A stretch of DNA of 64,000 bases from Dendrocalamus latiflorus (Eukaryota; Streptophyta; Magnoliopsida; Poales; Poaceae). The notes beneath the pieces are model-generated. The model had not been told where the DNA came from, searched no databases, and saw only the letters and a list, made by a program, of their open reading frames with translations. This document shows, piece after piece, positions 21,944 through 34,252 of this stretch (positions within the stretch are counted from its first letter, which is position 1; every line of letters starts with the position of its first letter). The stretch spans positions 29,560,672-29,624,671 of the forward strand of contig CM029626.1 of the NCBI GenBank assembly GCA_017311315.1, written 5' to 3'. The position numbers and the translations under genes were made by a program.

Positions 21944-22206
21944 TCGGCTTCGGCTTCTGGCTTCTGGTTTATTTTTCACTATTCATAAGTTTCGTCTTTT
22001 TCTGAACTTTTGGCTTTTTGTTGAGCTTTTTTGCCGGTTCTTTTTTTCCGTATTTGTTTGTATTATACGTAATGGGCTAACATTTTTTTATTTTTAAATT
22101 TTTTTAAATTTAATTATGCTAAATAAGCCTCTGTCAGCTACAGTACTTTTTTCAGCCAACTACAGTGTTTTCAGCCATAAGCCATGAGCTTTTCAGCCGA
22201 ACCGAT
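21944..22206 (+). mobile_element. MITE, copy C, same family as copy A
   Basis: Nearly colinear with 10732-11006 from the left subterminal GGCTTCTGGCTTCT through the AT-rich middle to AGCCGAACCGATCACCACC. The conserved flank CCGATCACCACC at both copies suggests the true end may extend slightly beyond my boundary. Confidence 0.75.
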
Positions 22207-22647
22207 CACCACCCTAAGCATGTATTATTATATAGTTATATAAATTCACTCATAGATTCATTGTCGCCATCCTCTAAAACAAGTATAACTTGGTTGATTG
22301 GATACTCACGTAGGATATGTCTACGTTTCAAGCATTTGAAGCATTAAATTTTCCTACTCTTTGGTTTAGAATTAATAGAGAATGTAGCAGACAAAGTTGG
22401 CTTATTCACACTTGTTGTAAGTGCTGATTTTGTAATCGAAGTAGACTGAACATTAGTATTGGAACTAGTACTAGTTGAAGATATACATCGTCCCAAATTG
22501 AAACATGCTTTTATTGCATTAGGGGGTTGATGACGATGGAACTCAAGTTAAAAGACACTGTTCTTGGAGCTAGTTTTTCCTCTTCTAGTAATTGCTTCTC
22601 CACTAAATCAGCAATGATGTTGTAGGGCTGATACATCACTATGCATT

Positions 22648-24190
22648 TAGGGCTGTAAAAAAAGCTCGAGGCTCGCGAGCTGCTCGAGTTTGGCTCGCTC
22701 TAGACTCGATTCGAGCTTGATTCGAATTCTAACCGAGCCGAATTCGAGCTTCTTCTTAAGCTCACGAGCTTTAACGAGCCGAGCTCGAATAGTTCGCGAG
22801 CTTAAGATTTTTTACTTCCCCTTTCCCAAATTCCCCATCCCATTCCCATTTCCCACCCCACCCCTCCGGCCCTCCCGCCGCGTCCTCTCAAATCCCGCCC
22901 CGCCCGGCCGCCCCTAGGCCCCCACCCCTCCTGGCGACCTGGCCCCCCCTCCCGCGGTCCCGCCCCTCCTCGCCGGTCGCCGCCCACCACCGCACCTCGT
23001 CGCCCCCGCCGCCGGCCACTCCCCCACCCCCGTCCGGCCGTCCCCCTCGTCACCCCCTCGTCTCCCCCGCCGCCGCCCCTCCTTGCCCCCCGGCCCCCCG
23101 TCGCCGACCCCCTCTTCCGCCTCCCCGTCCGGCCGTCCCCTTCCTCTCCCCCGCCGCCGCCTCCCCGTCCCCTTCCTCTCCCCCGCCGCCGCCCCCCCGT
23201 CCCCCCTCCTCGCCCCCACCCCCACCGCCCCTCCTCGCCCCCCGCCGCCGCCCCTCCTCCCCCCACCGGCGCCCCTCCTCTCCTCCTCACCCCCCGCCGG
23301 CGCCCCCCCTCTCCCGCCCTCCGTCCCCTTCGGCCCTTCCTCTCCCCCGCCGCCGCCCCCCCGGTCCCCTTCCTCGCCCCCCGTCGCCGCCCTTCCTCAA
23401 CCCGGCCCGCCGCCTCCCCTCCTCATCCCCCCCACCGCCCCTCCTCTCCCCCGCCGCCGCCGCCCCTCCTCCCCCCGGCGCCCCTCCTCTCCCCCGCCGG
23501 CGCCACCCGTCCGGCCGTCCCTGCAGCTCGGCCACCGCGTGGTGAAGGTGCAGTCCGGCGTCTCCGCCTCGTCGCCTCAGCCGCGGGTCGCCATGGACTT
23601 CGACGAGTACGAGTACTTGGAGAAGGCGGTGGAGACCTCCGGGGCGCCGGCCAACGGCGCCGCTGCTCCCAGATCCGAGGAGGAGCGCATCTCCCGCCGC
23701 CGGAGCGGCGGCGACGAACGCGATGACGGCGAGCGCAGATCCAAACGCTCTCGCTCGGAAGAAAACCGCGACCGCGACAAGGACCGGCATCGCGACCGTG
23801 ACCGCGAGCGCCACCGCAGCAGCCGGGACCGCCGCGACCGTGACGAGGAGAAGGAGAAGGAGAGGAGGAGCCGTGACCGTGACCGCGAGCGGGAGAAGGA
23901 GAGGGAGAGAGAGAAGGATAGGGAGCGGAGGAGCCGGAGCCGGTTGGAGCGGCGCCGTGATGACGAGTCCGGCCGTCCCCCGCCGCCACCGCCGCCACCT
24001 CCTGCAGGTACTCCCTCACCGAGCCTACACATGCGAAGCTCGAGCTCGGCTCGAGTTTTGTCCGAGCCGAGCTCGAGCCTAGCTTAAAGCTTGATGTTAA
24101 TCTCAGGCTCGCTCGAGCTCGGCTCGAGTTTCTACCGAGCTCGAGCTTGCTAGGTCAAGCTCGCTCGAGCTCGGCTCGTTTACAGCCCTA
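22648..24190. mobile_element. Pack-type hAT element carrying a splicing-factor exon
   Basis: Ends TAGGGCTGTAAA and complement, with an exact 8-base target duplication TATGCATT at 22640-22647 and 24191-24198. Subterminal regions (22660-22800, 24030-24180) are full of GCTCGAGCTCGGCTCG repeats, typical of grass hAT elements. No transposase is encoded. The cargo at about 22810-24007 is GC-rich and gene-derived. Confidence 0.93.
23593..24007 (+). pseudogene. Captured first exon of an RBM39/CC1-like splicing factor
   Basis: From the ATG at 23593 the frame reads MDFDEYEYLEKAVE, the conserved N-terminus of plant CC1-like (RBM39-type) splicing factors. An Arg/Ser/Asp/Glu-rich RS-like stretch with RDRDRERHRSSRDRRDRD follows, ending in a proline run at a CAG/GTA donor (24007/24008). 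The RNA-recognition domains, which lie in later exons of such genes, are absent. Sequence upstream (22810-23592) is pyrimidine-rich, GC-rich 5' leader, probably expanded by simple-repeat slippage. No stop interrupts the exon, so capture may be recent. If transcribed it could make a short RS-domain peptide; that is speculation. Confidence 0.8.
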
Positions 24191-25093
24191 TATGCATTTG
24201 ATATTCTTATTTAGACCAAATAGAAAATGCGCAATGGTTTGCTCTTCATCTTCATGCACATGTACCCCAATTATAGCATTTTTCCATCTCCTTTTGGTAT
24301 TCCTCTAATGAGCAGCATTCTTGCCTTGAGTTCTGCAATTTATCAAAAAGATTATGTTGTAATGGTTAGGAACATAACATGCTCTTATCTCGCACTTCAT
24401 CTCAGCCCAAGATGCTATTGGAGGCTCCCCATTCTCCTCTCTTTGGTTAATAACTTATTCCCAGCAAATTAGCGCATATCCATCAAACTTAAGTGACATC
24501 ATATGTAGGTTCTTCTCCTCCGAACAATTGTACATCTGAAAGATCTTCTTCACCTTGAGCTCCCATGTGAAATATGCATCGGGGTCAGCATTACCATCAA
24601 ATTTGGGAATAGTGAACTTAAGCTTCCCAAACTTCTCCTCCATGGGCTGATCATCATGACAGCGACCATGCTGTTGATAGCCATCATCGTGATACAGCAC
24701 AAAGTTGTTGTCGATGTCGTCATCTTGTGCAACAATAACACCACGTCCACAACCTCTCCCTGGGCCATGGGCAGCTCCCCGACCTCCTCCACTACGCCAT
24801 AGGGCTAGTAGTCATGCTGCATTGGTAGTAGCACAATCTCACCTCTCTTGATGTTCTCTAGTGAGTCGTGTAGCCACCTCTTTGTTTGCCTCATCAAGTT
24901 CATCTCCTCCACCATAAACACTAGTGTCTTGTGTGTCGGTGTTTGCGGTGCTCCTCCAAGTTCTCTTCACTAAACAGCGACATATTTTCTTTCAATTACT
25001 TGTTGAAAACTCTATGATATTATCCAAGCCAGCCTTAGTAACAAAAGCTAGCGCATCTCCACCTACTAACATGATTAGAAAACAACAAAAAGG

Positions 25094-25194
<101 letters not shown>

Positions 25195-25215
25195 AAAATT
25201 ACTCAACCTCTCCCC

Positions 25216-28200
25216 TGTAACATCCTATTTTTCTAGAATTAATTCAAGCTTACATGGAATTTTTATTAATTAAAAGGATTTAATTTGACTAAATTAAACA
25301 TAACATTTGCTGGAAGTATTTTATTTGGGTTTCTTGTGCCTTAAGAAATTTTCTGAGTTTTTTTTGCTATTTTCTAAGGCTCAATTGATTTAATATCAAT
25401 TTCTAAAATCAGAAAAGCCTCAAAATTACTAAAAACGCCAATTGGGTCGAAGCCCAACTCATGTCGGCCCAGCTCGCACCCTTCTCCCTTGTACCACGCG
25501 TCGGCCATCTGCCACATGCCGCACACATCAGTGCCGTCCGCTCCACCTGCTTCATCCACTGTCCTATTGACATGTGTCAAGCATTAGGGCCACCTATCAC
25601 TATTCATCTATGCCACCTGCCTCGGCCGTCTAATCTTTCACGGTGCCACTTTTTGTCCATCCAAGTGGTCGGGGAATGTTCATCGTTGTCTTTGAGCCAG
25701 ACTCCGCCGCCGTCCACTTCCGACATGGCCTCAGCATCTGCGTCGTATATGTCGTGGTCTCCTCGGTGTCTATGCTATAAAGCCACAACGCTCCCTAGGG
25801 TTCCATATCCCGTAGCCGCTTTGTCATCATGTTGTTTGCACTGTCGATGCCTCAGCCGAAGCCAACGAGTTCGCTGCTCCATCCTCGCCGTCGAAGTTCG
25901 CGCAGCCGTTGCTGCTGCTCCACCATGGCCATCCGCCTTTGGTTGTCGTCGCCTTCCCATCGATGAGCGCCTCTGCCTTGCCTCACCTCCTTCATCGGCC
26001 AACCAGCTGTCCACCACCTTGGTTCGTCCGCGTGCCACCGCACCGCTCCACTGCGCTGTCCCTTGGTCCGCACACTCACCGCCCCGGTCGACGCGCCTTG
26101 TTGGCGTCAACCGTGACATCACCCTGCACCCGCGTCACTTGTCCCTTCGCCTTCTCCGTGAACCCAATCTACCATGAGTCGATCCACTGACAGCTGGGCC
26201 CCACCTGTCAGCTGCACAGTGACATAGACCCATGAGCCAAGCCGTCCACATCAGCAGCCATGCAAGCGTCCATGTAAGCCCTAGGTCCACGTGTCGAACA
26301 GGTGTCATGCCACATGGGTGCCACATCAGCCAACTGAGCCGTCCCCATGCCACGTCAACTTCCCACATCAGCTGCCATGTGTCGTGCCACATCACCCTTC
26401 CATGTGTCGTGCCATGTCAGCCCTAGAAGCTTAATCCGCTGCCACGTAAGCTGATGACATCATAATTCCTATTTTCCTTTAGAAAAATAATCCAACTAAA
26501 AAATAAATTAGATGTTGTTGACGTCATAATTAGGATTTTCCAGTAAATCATATTATTCTTTTTCTTTAGATTTAAATCTTTCAAGAGTCCGTTCTTCTAC
26601 ATCCTAGCTCCGATTGAGCTGATTTTTGTTTCTAAATTCATCTAAGATTGACCTCTATCTTTTGGTTATTATTTTGATTTTTTTGAGTTCATTTGAATTT
26701 ATTTTAATTTTATTTGTGTCTTATTTCATTTTCTCTCTCGTTAGATAACGTTTTTGAAGGAACTAAAACAAGATTTGAAGATCCAGAGTCATTAACTGAG
26801 CAAGGCCAAGGCAAATCATGACCTTTGATTATGTTAAACCTAGTTTTCAAATCTATTTATTTATTATTTTGTTTCAAATTATTGTGCATTGCTATTTTAC
26901 TACAAACATTCGTATCTAGTAGTTAATATCCAACTTGATTAATCCCTCACTTGATAATTTAAATGCCATGATTTCATTGTCACCATAGGATGGGTAATTA
27001 TCTAGTGATAGAATACTAGTTGTTACATAGGTTGTACATCTAGTATTCTTAGCCATGCTTATAGTTACATTGGGCTCATCATCATATATGATCAATTAAT
27101 TAATTTTGACATAATGAGATATGGAATCTTGGTTGTAACCACACTTATAAAACTTGTGTGCCATGGAATTGGTGTGTCATTGGTGTTAGTTATACAAAAA
27201 AATGGTTTTCATTTGGGCGATTGATCGTGCAGTAAAGGGAGAAGTGTTGTTAGCACTTCGAGGTATGTGGATGTCTCGCCTGGGTAATATCTAAAGAGTT
27301 AACTTTGTCCGCCATTGATCTGAGTCTTATCGTGCAACCACATGTCCAGTATGGGATAGACCTGACTGATTAATTTGTGATATTTCAATTTCAATTTTGC
27401 CATTGTGATAAATGTGGGTGTTGGTTAGACATTTCTGAGGCGCAAGCGGGGGCAATTATCAACTAGGTGGTTAACCTACTTAACGGTGAAATATTAGCAG
27501 GCAAAATTGAGTTTGAGATTGAGCATTGTAAAAACCTTGTTGTGATTTTTTTACATAGAGATAAATCACATCATGTGGGTAAAGTTGTCCAACCTCTGTA
27601 GAGTGTAAAACTATTCGAATAGCCGTATTCTTGATTATGGATAATGCTCGGTGATTTCACATGAAGGGTAGATATTTCATAAAACTTGGCTGGGATAACT
27701 TTAGGAAGTGAATGGTTAGCTCATTGGTGGTTCATTACGTGAATGGTTAGTTCACGGATGGTTCATTGGGTGAATGGCTAGTTCACTTATGGTTTATTTA
27801 ATTCCTTTGATTATTTACTTATTTAGTTATTCTCCTTAAAGTTCGCTTTCAATCTATTTACTGTATTTACTTTAAATTGTTGCTTTCAGCAAAATAACCA
27901 CTTGGTCATCATTTGGTAAACCTTACATATTATATTGCATTCTTGTTATAAATGACTTACTAAGCACTCTATGTGCTCACGACTACATCAACATTTGCTC
28001 AGTTGAAGAAGAACCATATCAACTGGAAGTACCTGAAGGTGGATACTTCAATGACTTCTCGGATTAGGATCTCGCTTCCCAGTTGATTGTCTGTGGTTAT
28101 GTCCAATGACTACTATGCTTATTTCTATTTTTCGCTACTAGCTTTCGTTAAAGCCCTTCAGACTATTATTTGTAAGTTTGGCCATAAGGTCGCAACTTTG

Positions 28201-28333
28201 ATAATTAATAATATTTGAGTCTTTTCTTCATTAATCGTGCATATGGTTGATATTCCATCTATGTTTCCATTGTGTATCCTGGACTAGTGCAGAATACACA
28301 AAGAGTCTGGATTTTCATATTCGGGTCTCAACA
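25216..28333 (+). repeat. 5' LTR of the gypsy element
   Basis: 3118 bases, starting TGTAACATCC and ending TCTCAACA next to the primer site. Aligns throughout with 35722-38702. Repeated CCACGT/CCACAT motifs fill 26200-26450. Confidence 0.9.
25776..25782 (+). promoter_or_regulatory. TATA box in the gypsy 5' LTR
   Basis: TATAAAG, 560 bases into the LTR and in the direction of the coding region. Confidence 0.5.
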
Positions 28334-28337
28334 GAGG

Positions 28338-28350
28338 TGGTATCAGAGCC
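28338..28350 (+). other. Primer binding site of the gypsy element, tRNA-iMet type
   Basis: TGGTATCAGAGCC, four bases after the LTR end. Confidence 0.92.
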
Positions 28351-28526
28351 ACATTGACTGTAGGAAATGCTTTAAAGATCTAAACAACTCATAAAATAAA
28401 TGAAGATGATAAAAAAGAATCTTAAGCTTCTTTGCTTCTTTCTTCTCTACCCTAGTCTCTTTTCTCTACCCTCTATCTGGATTATCAAGTTGTTGCTAAT
28501 CCTTTCCTTGCTTTAAAATTTTGTAG

Positions 28527-29187
28527 ATGTTGTTTTCCAATTCACACGCCAGTGATGAATTTGATTTTCGTGGGGAGTTGTGGCTCATGCTTCAGGACTT
28601 GGGTTACACTTCTTGCCCTCAGTTGCACAGATTTACTACCACCAGGAATGATAGGGAGGTCTGGAGGGTCAGGATCACCATCTTCTCCAAGAGTGGACAA
28701 GACAGCCGCCCTTATTGTTTCATCGTGGAATGGGATACTTTCAAGTTGAGATGCCAAGAAGCTGCTCGAGATGCCCTCGCCCGCTTGAGTTTCACTCACC
28801 GATGCCCTTTGGTGGGTACTCCTTTTTTTACTTTCCTTATCGTGTGAAGGGGAAGTCTTCAGCACGTCCAGGAGCACAGAAGGTAAGACCAATCCCACGG
28901 TTGTCCACATGGTTTCTCTCATCAAAGCACAAGACGATGCCTACAACAACCTAGAGCTGGAGCTGAAGAGAGCACATGCGAAACTAAGAGAGACCTAGTT
29001 GGAGTTGGCACAACTAAAGGAGCTATATGAAGGCATTCAACAACTTCAAGCGTTGCAGCAAGAGTTTGTGTGTCAACAGGAGCTTGAGCACAAGAAGGAG
29101 CAACAATCTCATATGCATCAGAGCAGCAGGCTTCATCTTCCCCCATGGAGCTGCCACCCCGAGGGTTCACTCCGGATGCGTCACTAG
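28527..29187 (+). pseudogene. Accessory ORF between primer site and gag
   Basis: Begins MLFSNSHASDEFDFRGELW and contains RPYCFIVEWDTFKLRCQEAA; a frame change near 28800 continues as GGYSFFYFPYRVKGKS. A coiled-coil-like tail from about 28908 reads VSLIKAQDDAYNNLELELKR with a stop near 29000. I recognise this as a conserved leader protein of some large grass gypsy elements, but its function is not known. About 300 bases of noncoding sequence separate it from gag. Broken by at least one frameshift and one stop. Confidence 0.55.
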
Positions 29188-29489
29188 TTCATCACTGACA
29201 TCTGAAGCTTAGGACCACCACACACAAGAAGCTCAGTCCGAATAGAGCATTTTGGTTTTTATTTGCAATTGCTTGTGATGTGAGCTTCAGTTTTGCCTTT
29301 AAAGGAATATGTTGCAGTCATGTCAAAATCTTTATTGCAGTAATTGAAAGTTTCTTTTGTTAGCCTTTCGGCTAAGTGTTTTTTTAGTTTACGCTTCCCC
29401 TTAGACAAGTTTACCTCTCATCTATGCTTTCCCTCTCATCTTTAAGCCTTGTGGAGCCAGTTCTCAGTAGTTGTCATTCTTTTCAGAGC

Positions 29490-30630
29490 AATGAAAAGAT
29501 GGTTTGACACCCAAAACTCAATTGGTCGCAGTCAGATGATTCAAGACCCAGAAAGTAGCATCGCAAATCCACCGACTCAAGAACCACAAGCAACCCCAAT
29601 GGGACTATATCCAATTTTAAGTTAGTTCATGGCAGCCCAGACTCAGTTGATGAATACCATCATGCAGAACATGACTGCCATGATGAATTGACCAACTTAG
29701 GAAGCAATTGCACCTCAGCCAGTTTGACAGCAGTCCAAGTTTGCAGAATTCATGAGGATAAGACCGCCCACCTATTCACGGTCTTCAAAACCCTTGAAAG
29801 TAGATGATTGGCTTCATTCCATAGAGAAGAAGCTAAACCTCGCCCAGTGCATAGACCGAGAGAAGGTTCTGTATGCCGCTCACCAACTGGAGGGAGTTGT
29901 CGTATAGTGGTGGGAGAACTACTACACCACCCATGAGGACCAAGATAGCATTGCTTGGGTTGAGTTCACAGTAGCACTTCGCCATGCCCATATCCTAAAT
30001 GGGGTGATCAAAATGAAGAAAGAGGAGTTTTGAGAGCTGCAATATGTCAGTGAGTGAGTACCTCAATAAGTTCACTCAGCTAGCTTGCTACGCACCTGAG
30101 GATGTTGCCACTGATGATGCTTTCCAAAAGCACTTCAAGAAGGGATTAAACCCAGGACTAAAGGTTCAAGTTACGTGTAATGATTATGCCAGTTTTCAGA
30201 ATATGGTGAATAAAGCAATACTCATTGAAGAAAGTCACCGTGAACTAGAGGAGTCTCACAAAAGAAGGATGATGCAACAAGGAGCTTAGATGCATTAGTC
30301 CCAGAATGCTCGTTTCAATGCATTTTAGCCAGCACATGTTCCTCGGCAGTCAGGATTCAAGACCCCAGCACCAGTGCCATGTCAATTCATGTCTGGACCA
30401 CGGCCTATTGGCTGAAGTAATCAATAAAAAAGGAATGTCAATCCTGCAGCAGTAGTCACTTGTTTCAAGTGCTACAAACAAGGTCACTATGCCAGAAAGT
30501 GTTCGCAGAAGCAAGCCTGGACACCAGTCCATTTCAATTTGGGAGCTACACTAGATAGAACCCCTATTTTAGGATCAAGACGTGGAGTGCCCCAGGTTCT
30601 AAGCCAAGCCAATCGAGCGCCATAATCGGT
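29490..30630 (+). pseudogene. Gypsy Gag, multiply interrupted
   Basis: Starts at ATG 29490 (MKRWFDTQNS). The capsid-type domain is visible as FAEFMRIRPPTYSRSSKPLK and VDDWLHSIEKKLNLAQC, then VSEYLNKFTQLACYAPEDV (30044 onward). A CCHC zinc knuckle CFKCYKQGHYARKC is at about 30460-30503. At least seven in-frame stops occur. Confidence 0.8.
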
Positions 30631-33207
30631 TGTGAGATGGCAAGTGAACCATGTCACTACAGAAGAGGCTTAAGCAGCACCAGATGCTGTGATTGGTAAT
30701 ATCCTAGTAAATTCAGTTCCTACTACAGTTTTGTTTGATTCTGGAGTTTCACATTCATTTGTTTCTCAAAGTTGTGTCTTAAAGCAATGGTTGATAACTA
30801 TTGTTCTTGGATCTGTTCTTTTGATTCAATCCCTAGGCTTCGAGTTGAGTATGAACCAAGGTTGTTCTAGAGTTAAGATAGCCATTCAAGGAGTGCAGTT
30901 TCTCGCTGATCTTATCGTGTTGCATATCTAATGTTTGGATGTAATCCTGGGAATGGATTGGCTTAAGAAACACCAAGCAGTGTTAGATTGTGGAAGTAAA
31001 GCTGTTACCCTAGTCAGTTCAGAAGGGAGTAAAGTGAAATTTGAAGCTAGCATGAGTTAGCCAGAGAAGGTTATGGTTTGCCAGAGTAAAGAAGTCATGT
31101 TAGAGGATGTTCCAATTGTTAGAGAGTATCCTGATGTGTTTTTGGATGATCTTCCAGGAATGTCACTTGACCGAGAAGTTGAGTTCGCGATTGAGCTAGT
31201 ACCTGGTACTTCACCTATATCCAAGAGACCGTATCGAATGCCCGCTAATGAATTGGCAGAATTGAAGAAACAAATTCAGGAGTTGTTGGATAAGGGTTAT
31301 GTCAGACCTAGTTCATCCCTGTGGGGAGCGCCAATGTTATTCGTTAAGAAGAAGGATGGTAGTCAGTGTATGTGTGTGGATTATCATGTACTTAATGAAG
31401 TGACTATCAAGAACAAGTACCATTTGCCTTGGATCGATGATCTATTTGATTAGCTTAAAGGAGATAGAGTGTTCTCTAAGATTGACTTAATGTTAGGGTA
31501 TTGTCTGCTGAAAATTCGTCAAGAGGATATACCGAAGACAATATTCTCAACTCGTTATGGCCTGTATGAGTTCACAGTGATATCCTTTGGTTTAACCAAT
31601 GCCCTAGCCTAATCATGTACCTGATGAATAATATGTTCATGGAATATTTGGACAAGTTTGTCCTCGTGTTCATTGATGACATTCTGATTTACTCTAAGGA
31701 TGAGAAAGAACAAGAAGAGCTCTTGAGGTTAGTTTTGCAAAAGCTTAGAGAGTACAAGCCGTATGCCAAGTTCAGCAAGTATGAGTTTTGAATGAAGGAA
31801 ATTGCTTTCCTAGGTCATGTCATGTCAGCTGGAGGAGTTGCAGTTGACCCCAAAAAAGTTAAGGATGTGCCTAACTAGAAGTCACCGACTTCACTAACGC
31901 AAGTCAGAGGTTTTCTTAGAATGGCAGGTTATTGCCGTCAATTCATTGAAGGATTTTTTAGTATAGCAAGGCCGCTTACACAATTACTAAAGAAGGAAAA
32001 GAAGTTCGTTTGGACGCCGAAATGCAAGAATTGTTTCAAGAAACTAAAGGAGTTTTTGATCATCGCACCAACGCTAGTGTTGCCAGACATTAACAAGGAT
32101 TTTGAGATCTATTGCGATGCTTCCCGTAAAGGTTTGGGATGTGTGTTGATGCAAGACAGAAAAGTGGTAGTTTATACTTCACGTCAGTTGAGGCCACATG
32201 AAGAGAATTATCCCATGCATGATTTGAAGTTAGCAACCGTAGTGCATGCTTTAAAAATTTAGTGTCATTATCTAATGGGTAATTGTTGTGAAATCTATAT
32301 AGATCACAAGAGTTTGAAGTATATTTTCACTCAAGCCAACCTCAACCTCAGATAAAGAAGGTGGTTGGAATTGAACAAGGACTATAATTGTTGGAATCGA
32401 TGATGATCCCGGAAAGGCCAACGTGGTAGCATATGCTTTGAGCAGAAAGGCCTATTGCAATACAGTGATGATCAAGAAGAGTTAGCCAGGATTACATGAG
32501 GAATTTCAAAAACTTAGCCTGGAGTTGGTTGAGGAAGGAGTGTTAGCCACAACGGTGTTACAACCAACTTTGAATGGTCAGATTCGTCAAGCTCAATCAG
32601 AGGATGAAAATATTTAGCAGATTAAGACTAATATGAGTAAGGGTAAAGCATCAGGTCTTACCGAGGACGATAAAGGTACCCTATGGTTTAAGGAGTGCTT
32701 GTGTGTGCTAAATAAAAAGGAGTTAAAGGAGTTGTTGCTCAAGGAAGCTCATGAGTCATTGTACTCGATCCATCTAGTTAGTACCAAGATGTATCAAGAT
32801 ATCAAGGATAAATACTAGTGGCCAAGTATGAAGTGTGAGACAGCAGAGTATGTTGCACTCTTTGATGTGTGTCAAAGAGTGAAAGCCGAACATCAGAGAC
32901 CTGCAGGTTTGCTATGACTGCTAAAAATTCCTGAGTGGAAGTGGGAAGAAGATGGCATAGACTTTATTATAAGATTACCTAAGACCAAGGATGGTTTTTG
33001 TTGGATCGAAATCGGCGACAGAGGGGGGGTGAATGTCGACTTAAAAAAATTGCTCCCCCTAAAATACTCACGGAATGATCCTCTCCAATAGCTATGATAG
33101 CTATGAAAAAGATTTCAAGAGCTTAGTGGAATCTTATACTAGCAGAGAAGAAAGCCGGGTAAATAAAATGAAGGCTAGATGAAAAATGCACAGCTGGAAC
33201 AGGGGAG

Positions 33208-33340
33208 GCCGGTCAGACCGCAGGCTCTAGGCCGGTCTGACCGCACCCTGGCCGGCGGTCAGACCGCCCAAGCCACGCCGATCTGACCGGCCCTGTAAGT
33301 CCGGTCTGACCGCCCAAAGAACTCCGGTCAGACCGCCCAT
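33208..33340. repeat. Array of six GGTCAGACCG / GGTCTGACCG motifs
   Basis: Motifs such as GCCGGTCAGACCGC and GCCGGTCTGACCGC recur about every 20 bases in both orientations, 210-340 bases from the LTR 3' end. Each motif is itself nearly palindromic. Confidence 0.85.
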
Positions 33341-34242
33341 CGAATTCAGAGCATAGAAAAGCTGAAAATCAGACATCCCAAAATGAAGACTTCAAACTGC
33401 AGATCAATTGGGATTTGCCACTAGTTCTTCTCAGCCTAGAACTGCAAGAATATGACCTGAATAGCAAATAGAGCCCCGGGAAACAAGGGAAACCAACTCA
33501 AAAACAAGAATTTCATATTTGTGCCCAAAATTGAAAAGGTACAGAGAGTTGCACCAAAAACCAAATTACCACCTAACCTTTGATTCTTTGATCATGAAAC
33601 TCAAGGATTAGCAAGAAAATAGCCTTGGAATTCTGAGAATCAAATTTGGGCAAAATCTTCCAAGGGAAAACAAAATAGCACTAAACCCTAGAACAAGAAC
33701 ACAGAGGAAGAACAGGGCACATGCTGAAAAGAAATGGATTCTCCCGATTCAATCATTCTGCTCTTGGAACTAGCTGACCAAAGGGTCTAGAAATACAATT
33801 CCATCACAGAGCAATCCATTTTGCACCTCCTTAGCAAGAAACAACCCAAAAACAGAAATCTAAGAAATCAAGCAGAGAGAGCATCGAGAGACAAATGCCA
33901 ACAGAGAGACAGAAACTTAATCAAACTCAAACAAAGCCATCTCAGATTAATATTGAGGATGAGAGATACACGATTACAAAGGATTACAATCTCTACGTCC
34001 CCATATGCGCTTGATATGGGCATCAAGTCATCCCCTCCCTCTCACAAGATCAAGAACTTGAGAACACTACATGCTTGGAGAGGAGCACGGGAAAACACAC
34101 AGAGAGGAGACACACACCAACAGCACTCTGCCTCTCTCAACCACTAAAGCCCTAAAGCAAAACAACCTCTCCAAAGGCCATTTTGACTAAAGCAAAACCC
34201 TAACAACCCCTAGAATGCATGCATACAACCAGGAACCCTCTT

Positions 34243-34252
34243 CTATTTATAG
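34243..34252 (-). promoter_or_regulatory. TATA box of the solo LTR
   Basis: CTATAAATAG on the minus strand, about 515 bases into the LTR; same site as 58245-58254 in the other copy. Confidence 0.6.

Larger units (their letters stand above)
22220..24900 (-). pseudogene. Ty3/gypsy Gag fragment, split by a hAT element
   Basis: The part right of the hAT (24900-24199) encodes KLKFTIPKFDGNADPDAYFTW, the start of a retrotransposon Gag domain, through FLFGLNKNIKCI, with at least two internal stops. Reading resumes left of the hAT (22639 downward) as VMYQPYNIIADLVEKQL and ends in a knuckle-like CFKCLKRRHILRE, where the last Cys has changed. The two parts join without loss across the 8-base duplication. 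No protease or pol is present. Confidence 0.8.

Noticed and set aside
22802..23814. Gly/Arg-rich minus-strand frames over the Pack-hAT
   Set aside because: Complement of the pyrimidine-rich leader and RS-coding exon; the plus-strand exon explains the composition.
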